From Dipteronia dyeriana (lineage: Eukaryota > Streptophyta > Magnoliopsida > Sapindales > Sapindaceae), in NCBI GenBank assembly GCA_032871835.1, contig CM065303.1:22198001-22262000 (forward strand): a DNA stretch of 64,000 bases, given 5' to 3'. Numbering within the stretch: position 1 is the first letter of the stretch; each line of letters starts with the position of its first letter. Below the pieces are notes generated by a model that worked only from the letters and a program-made list of their open reading frames with translations, searched no databases and had not been told where the DNA came from. Both the position numbers and the translations under genes were made by a program. Positions 58,861 to 64,000 of this stretch are shown piece after piece.

Positions 58861-61800
58861 ACTCCTAGAAATAGTAATATTTCATCTAGGTGGACTAGAA
58901 ATAATGAATTTTGTTATCATGTGGCTCAAGTAGCCTTGAAAGCCAAAGCCATCAATACTTGGTACCTTGATAGTGGGTGTTCTAGGCACATGATCATAAA
59001 CTCTTGTGATGGAGGATGGTGGATTTATCACCTTTAGTGATGGTTCACGTAAGAAGGTTCTAGGAAAAGGAAACATTTCCATCCCCGGTTTGTCCTCCTT
59101 GCCTAATGCTCTTTATGTAGATGGCTTGCAAGCCACTCTTATTAGCATATTTTAAGTGATGAAGGGCTTTCGGTTATGTTTAGCAAAGTTGATTGCTCTA
59201 TTCTAAGAGAAGATGGACAAGTTCTATTCAAAGGCAAGAGATCAAGTGACAATTGTTATTGTCTTGATTCCAATGACATCTCTTGCAATTTGTCTAGTTG
59301 TGATCAAGTTGAATTATGGCATCAAAGGTTAGGTCATATGAATTTCAAAGGCTTAAAAGTTCTTGAGATGCTGAATGTTGTGAGAGGCCTTCCTAAGTTT
59401 GGAAATAGGATTGAAGGAGTCTATGAACCTTGTCAATAAGGAAAGCAAACTAAGAGTGTGCATAAAAAGGGTAAGTATCTTGCCACCAAGGAGCCACTAG
59501 AGCCTCTTCATATGGACCTTATGGGTCACATGCAAACCGAGAGTCTCGGTGGTAAGACGTACATCTTTGTATGTGTTGATGATTTTTCTAGATTTATATG
59601 GACCTACTTTCTTAGAGAAAAATCTGAAACTTTTGAAATTTTTAAAAAACTTTGCACTAAAATTCAAAATGAGAAGGATTCACACATAAAATGCATTAAG
59701 AGAATTATGAGTGACCATGGGAGAGAATTTGAAAATATTTGCTTTGAAAATTTTGTGATAGTCTTGGAATCTCCCATAAGTTCTCAGCTCATCGAACTCC
59801 TCAATAAAATAAAGTTGTAGAGAGGAAGAATAGGGTCCTCCAAGAGATGGCTCGTGTAATGTTTCTTAGCAACAATGTTCCTAGGAATCTAGTTACTTCC
59901 ACTCATTTGGAAGCAAGTGTTACATTCTAAATGACCATGATCAACTTGTCAAGTTTGATGCTAAAAGTGATGAAGGGATTTTCATTGGCTATGCTCTAAA
60001 TAGTAAGGCCTATAGAGTTTTTAATTTGAAGACACGAAGTGTTATGGAATCATCAATTGTGATCATAGATGATTGTAGGCCTAAGGTTAGTAACCATGAT
60101 GAGAATATTAGTATGGCTGATGATTCTCCCTTGGAGAAGATTGGTGAGACTTCAAGTGATGAAAAGTCAAATCTTGAGAAAGAGGTCTCTCAATTTCTTG
60201 ATAGAGATTCTACCTTGGACTCTAAGGAACCTGCTCCTTGGGTTAGACATCTTCACAACAAGAGTGACATCATTGGAGATGTGAATGAAGGTGTTAGTAC
60301 TAGACATCAATTAGCAAATCAAATTAGCTATACTTGTTACACCTCTAAAATTGAACCCCAAAAGGTTGATGAAGCTTTAAGTGATGAGTTTTGGGTACTT
60401 GCTATGCAAGAAGAGCTAAATCAATTTGAAAGAAATGAGGTTTGGACTCTAGTTTCTAGGACTAAGAATGCTAATGTGATAGGCACCAAGTGGGTCTATA
60501 GGAATAAATCCAATGAGGATAGCAACATTGTCCAGAACAAGGCAAGACTTGTAGCACAAGGGTACTCACAAATTGAGGGTATCGACTTTAAGGAGACTTT
60601 TGCTCCCGTTGCCCGATTAGAGTCCATTAGGCTTCTCTTATCCATTTCTTATGTGCACAAGTTTAAATTGCATCAAGTGGATGTTAAGAGTGCCTTCCTC
60701 AATGGCTTCTTGCAAGAGGAAGTGTTTGTTGAGCAACCAAGGGGTTTGTGGATCCATATCATCCCAATCATGTTTATCGTCTCAAAAAGGCTCTATATGG
60801 GTTGAAACAAGCACCAAGGGCTTGGTATGAGCGTCTCACTCTTTATCTTGTTGACAATGGCTATTCTAGAAGAAGTGTTGACAAAACCTTGTTCATCAAG
60901 TGTACTAAAGATGAGCTATTCAAAGCTCAAATTTATGTTGATGACATAGTTTTTGGTTCCACAAACAACTTGAAAGTTAAATTGTTGATGTCATGACTCA
61001 TGAGTTTGAAATGAGCATGGTTGGTGAACTCAATTACTTCCTAGGATTACAAATCAAGCAAATGCATGATGGGATCTTCATATCCCAAGCTAAATATGTC
61101 AAGAACCTAGTGAAGAAATTTGGCCTTGAGAATGCTAAGCATTGTGACACACCTATGAGTACCACATTGAAACTTATCAAGGATGCTAGTGGAAAAAATA
61201 TGGATCAAAGTCTATATCATGGCATAATAGGGAGCTTGCTATACTTGACTACTAGTATGCCCGATATAGTTTTTAGTGTTGGTGTGTATGCTAGGTATCA
61301 AGCCAATCCCAAGGAATACCATCTCTCCTCTATGAAGATAATCATTCGATATGTGAATGGGACATCCAACTATGGGATATGGTACTCTTTTAACACTAAT
61401 GCTAGTTTAGTTGGCTTTAGTGATGCAGATTGGGCAGGTAATTGTGATGATAAAAAGAGTACATCGGGCGGTTGCTTCTTCCTAGGGAACAATCTTGTGT
61501 CATGGTTTTGCAAGAAGCAAAATTCCATATCATTATCCACAGCCGAGGCTGAGTATATAGCTGATGGGAGTGCTTGCACACAACTCCTTTGGATGAAGCA
61601 AATGCTTGTGGATTATGGCTTTAAGCAAGGTACTCTAACCCTTTATTTTGATAACATGAGTGCCATTAATATTTCAAAAAATCCTGTCCAACATTCTAGA
61701 ACTAAACATATTGACATTAGACATCATTTCATTAGAGAGCTAGTTGAGAGCAAATGCATGCACTTGAACATGTGGGCACAAATGAACAACTAGCGGACTT

Positions 61801-61873
61801 GTCTACAAAACCATTAGATTCAACTAAGTTTAAATCTCTTAGTAGGTCTATTGGGATTTGTCATAAGCATTGA
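58861..61873 (+). pseudogene. Sirevirus pol, broken by frameshifts
   Basis: Order is protease (WYLDSGCSRHM, about 58,960), GAG-pre-integrase (ELWHQRLGHMNFKGLKVL, 59,308), integrase (PLHMDLMGHMQTESLGGKTY, VCVDDFSRFIWTYFLREKSE, MSDHGREFEN), RT ([14 protein letters not shown] at 60,490; [52 protein letters not shown] with intact YVDD) and RNase H (GFSDADWAGNCDDKKSTSGG; LSTAEAEYIADGSACTQLLW; HSRTKHIDIRHHFIRELV). A stop at 59,437 falls between GAG-pre-integrase and integrase. Frameshifts near 59,760, 60,748, 60,990 and 61,770 break the polyprotein, and the terminal Pol codons read ADLSTKPLD in a new frame to the stop at 61,871. Confidence 0.93.
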
Positions 61874-63128
61874 TGAGTTTTGGTGTTTGACCCATATGGG
61901 GAGCTCAAGCAAAGAGAGCGAACTTGCATTCTAATAAGCAAATAATTGTTCAATTTTATGCTTTTTAATTAATTGCTTGAGTATCTTGGCTACATATATT
62001 ATCATATGACTTCTTATTTAATAAGTATGTTTTTGCCTTATTCGAAATGCATGTCTCATTTGTGTTCAAACATGTATTTTTGGACTAGAAAATTTGATTG
62101 GGAAGTACATTTGATTGACCCAAAGTTTATCTCCATGTTTATGAAAACTTGATCTTGACATGCTTAAAGTGTTATGCATGATGAATTTATTGAATGCTTA
62201 AAAAATGATTGCAAATATGTGTGCAAGTGACTTTTGAGACTTCATTCAATAAGGATATTGTATCCATTTCAAGGATTTCACAATCCAATAGTCTCTCTCT
62301 TTACTTGTTGAACAAGGCTACTATCATACGGGCATCTTGCCCGGAAAAATCTAATAGGGCGCAACAGTCGCTTTTCTTGTTCAACTTGTAAAGTTTGATA
62401 GTTGCTCTTATTTTTTTTGTTAACCTATATCTTATGTTCCATTGAAAATTTGGTGCAAATTGGTTTGACTTCTCTTGGAACCTCATGTGCTATTTTCCTT
62501 TGCCAAATACCATACTTTTGGAAGTTGATGTTGCATGTATTTCATTCAAGGCAATCTTTTCGCACATATTCCAATCAATAAAACTTCCATGAATTTCTCT
62601 CTCTTAATTAAACTGCATAAAGTTTTTGTGTATGATTATGCATTTACATTGCAAATATCTCTCTTTGCTACAGCATCTCGGTTGGGGAATACTCCTTCAC
62701 CTATCTTGTAACAAAAAGGGGGAGTAATGTTGGATTTATGGGGGATTTAGGGGGAGTTTGTGTTGGTTTTGCATATAGGAGGAGAATGTCATTTTTAGGG
62801 GGAGTTGTCTTTGTGTTGTTAGCTTATGTGCGTTGTTGATTGCATGTTACTTGTTTCTAAATTCATGCAAATTGCACTTGTTTTTATTTTTCTTGATCCC
62901 TCTCATACACTTGTCTTGGAAAGTGTAGTTCTTTATTTTGTAGGGATGATCATTCTACAAGAGATGGAAGATTTGAAGATTTGAAGATTTGAAGATTTAT
63001 CTTTAGGTATCTCTTGTAATATAGAATGTATTTGCTGACCTCTTGTTGTTTCTTGTTGTTTTTTTGTTTTGTTGTGAGGATACTTTGTGAGTGAGTGGTT
63101 TTGTCACAAAATAGCCAAAGGGGGAGAT
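61874..63128 (+). other. Sirevirus 3' non-coding region with multiple purine tracts
   Basis: No envelope-like domain is readable. Purine runs occur at about 62,713-62,724 (AAAAAGGGGGAG), 62,749-62,756, 62,777-62,784, 62,797-62,804 and finally 63,116-63,127 (CAAAGGGGGAGA), next to the LTR. A GAAGATTT triplication lies near 62,970-63,000. Confidence 0.75.
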
Positions 63129-64000
63129 TGTAAGTTCCTCGGTGTTTGATTGGCTTATTTCATTGACAACCACATTTGGGGATCAATATGTAAGGGTAGT
63201 TTAGGAATTTATTGTTCGTAACCAAGCTCAAACATCAAAGGTAAATTCACTTGCTTAACTTTTATTGAAGATGTATTAGTGCACACATACACTCATGCAT
63301 TTTCTTTTAATTATCTTGCTTGCATGCTTATTTGCCATTTTGTGTGACTTGTGTGTCTTTTTTTTGTTTAAGTGTTGAATGCATTTTTGTGCCTTAAAAA
63401 GAAGAGTTTTTCCTCTGTTTCGCGACTTAGACCGCTCTCTGTGCAGTGCCTACGCCGCTGTCTGCACATCGGTATTTACCAGAGGCTACACGCTGTGGCT
63501 ACCGCGGCCTGTGTATGTTGCATGCACCGCGGTCTCCCAAGCGAAATTTCACAGGCGTTGCATGATGTCGAGACCGTGGTCTGTGCACCTGCATGCACAG
63601 TGGCCTACAGAGTGACGTTATCCAGGTGATGCACCGCTCTCTGTGCCGCAATCTGGACACCTGCCTATACCGCGGTACAGCCAGCGGTCCTGACAGGATT
63701 TGGTTGCCTTTCTTTCAAAACGATGCCACTTTGTGTAGGGCACCATATATATATGTTCTCTTCTCTTCTCTTTTGTTCTTAAGAGTCCAATAAGCAATTT
63801 TTGTGTGTTCTAGCTTTTCTTAAGAGAGGGGAACTCCCAAACACTCATTTTTACTCATTATAGGATCATTCAAGCATGGAGCATCATCTTCTTCTTGACT
63901 AGGTAAAATCTACATGCTCTGGACTTTATAGTTTCATTACAAAGACATGTATACCTAGGGTTTTAGTCTCTATTACTTATTAAATGCTTGCTTGTATGGT
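63129..64000 (+). repeat. 3' LTR of the Sirevirus, cut by window end
   Basis: Starts TGTAAGTTCCTCGG and follows the 5' LTR to the window edge. In its CG-rich part it keeps a segment of about 45 bp (around 63,645-63,695) that the 5' LTR lacks. It also lacks about 25 bp near 63,860 that the 5' LTR has. Confidence 0.92.

Larger units (their letters stand above)
55257..64000 (+). mobile_element. Sirevirus (Ty1/copia), plus strand, running past the window end
   Basis: A 1,489-bp 5' LTR, Met-tRNA primer site, large gag with coiled coil and zinc knuckles, copia-order pol (protease-integrase-RT-RNase H), a 1.25-kb non-coding 3' region with several AGGGGGAG runs and the first 872 bp of the 3' LTR are present. 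The protease block (WYLDSGCSRHM), the multiple purine tracts and the palindrome-rich LTR are Sirevirus traits. No envelope-like frame follows pol. The two LTRs differ at about 7% of sites in their first 175 bp, so the insertion is not recent. Confidence 0.92.

Overview
The window is nuclear DNA of a flowering plant, very probably a eudicot, and is made almost entirely of transposable elements. The evidence is Ty1/copia elements primed by initiator-Met tRNA (TGGTATCAGAGC), a Sirevirus, a gypsy derivative primed by tRNA-Asp, a Mutator-like element (MULE) carrying a Ulp1-type protease gene, hAT-type short elements, spliceosomal introns and strongly AT-rich filler. I see no intact host gene, no rRNA, no functional tRNA gene and no CRISPR array. 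Family names rest on motifs read by eye; no database search was possible.

Layout. 1-12,490: a minus-strand copia (copia A). Its 3' LTR was split by a 6.3-kb Tat-like Ty3/gypsy deletion derivative (1,256-7,584, target duplication AATAC), and head-to-head LTR copies lie at the left edge. 12,487-16,600: a plus-strand copia remnant (copia B) whose putative 3' LTR holds a 1.7-kb element with long inverted termini. 17,476-18,512: a clean hAT-type element (8-bp duplication GACATAGG). 19,781-20,133: a smaller hAT-like element. 20,451-25,926: a minus-strand Tork/Tnt1-like copia (copia C) with a rearranged 5' end ending in an inverted LTR.

26,122-35,273: the most remarkable object, a 9.15-kb MULE bounded by an 11-bp duplication (CTTTCTTTAAA) and diverged inverted termini of about 110 bp. 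It carries two convergent genes. One is a mudrA-like transposase on plus (DDE residues, SWIM finger, two zinc knuckles). The other is a multi-exon DUF1985/Ulp1-like cysteine protease gene on minus, whose first intron is an array of 21-bp repeats. A related array, in the same orientation, precedes the transposase. Both genes are broken.

37,228-50,158: a minus-strand copia (copia D) whose integrase was split by a 7.1-kb LTR element without coding capacity (40,169-47,250). 50,171-51,177: a textbook TRIM with perfect 5-bp duplication. 51,329-52,560: a foldback-like inverted repeat with tRNA-like arms. 53,061-about 54,100: a decayed minus-strand copia 3' end (copia E). 55,257 to beyond the window end: a plus-strand Sirevirus with 1.5-kb LTRs full of CG-rich palindromes, a gag with coiled coil and two zinc knuckles, a broken pol and several polypurine tracts.

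The genes do not form a host pathway. Each set once served its own element: gag-pol for retrotransposition, mudrA for cut-and-paste transposition, and the Ulp1-like gene perhaps as a cargo or accessory function. Stops, frameshifts, deletions and LTR divergence suggest most elements are old and inactive.
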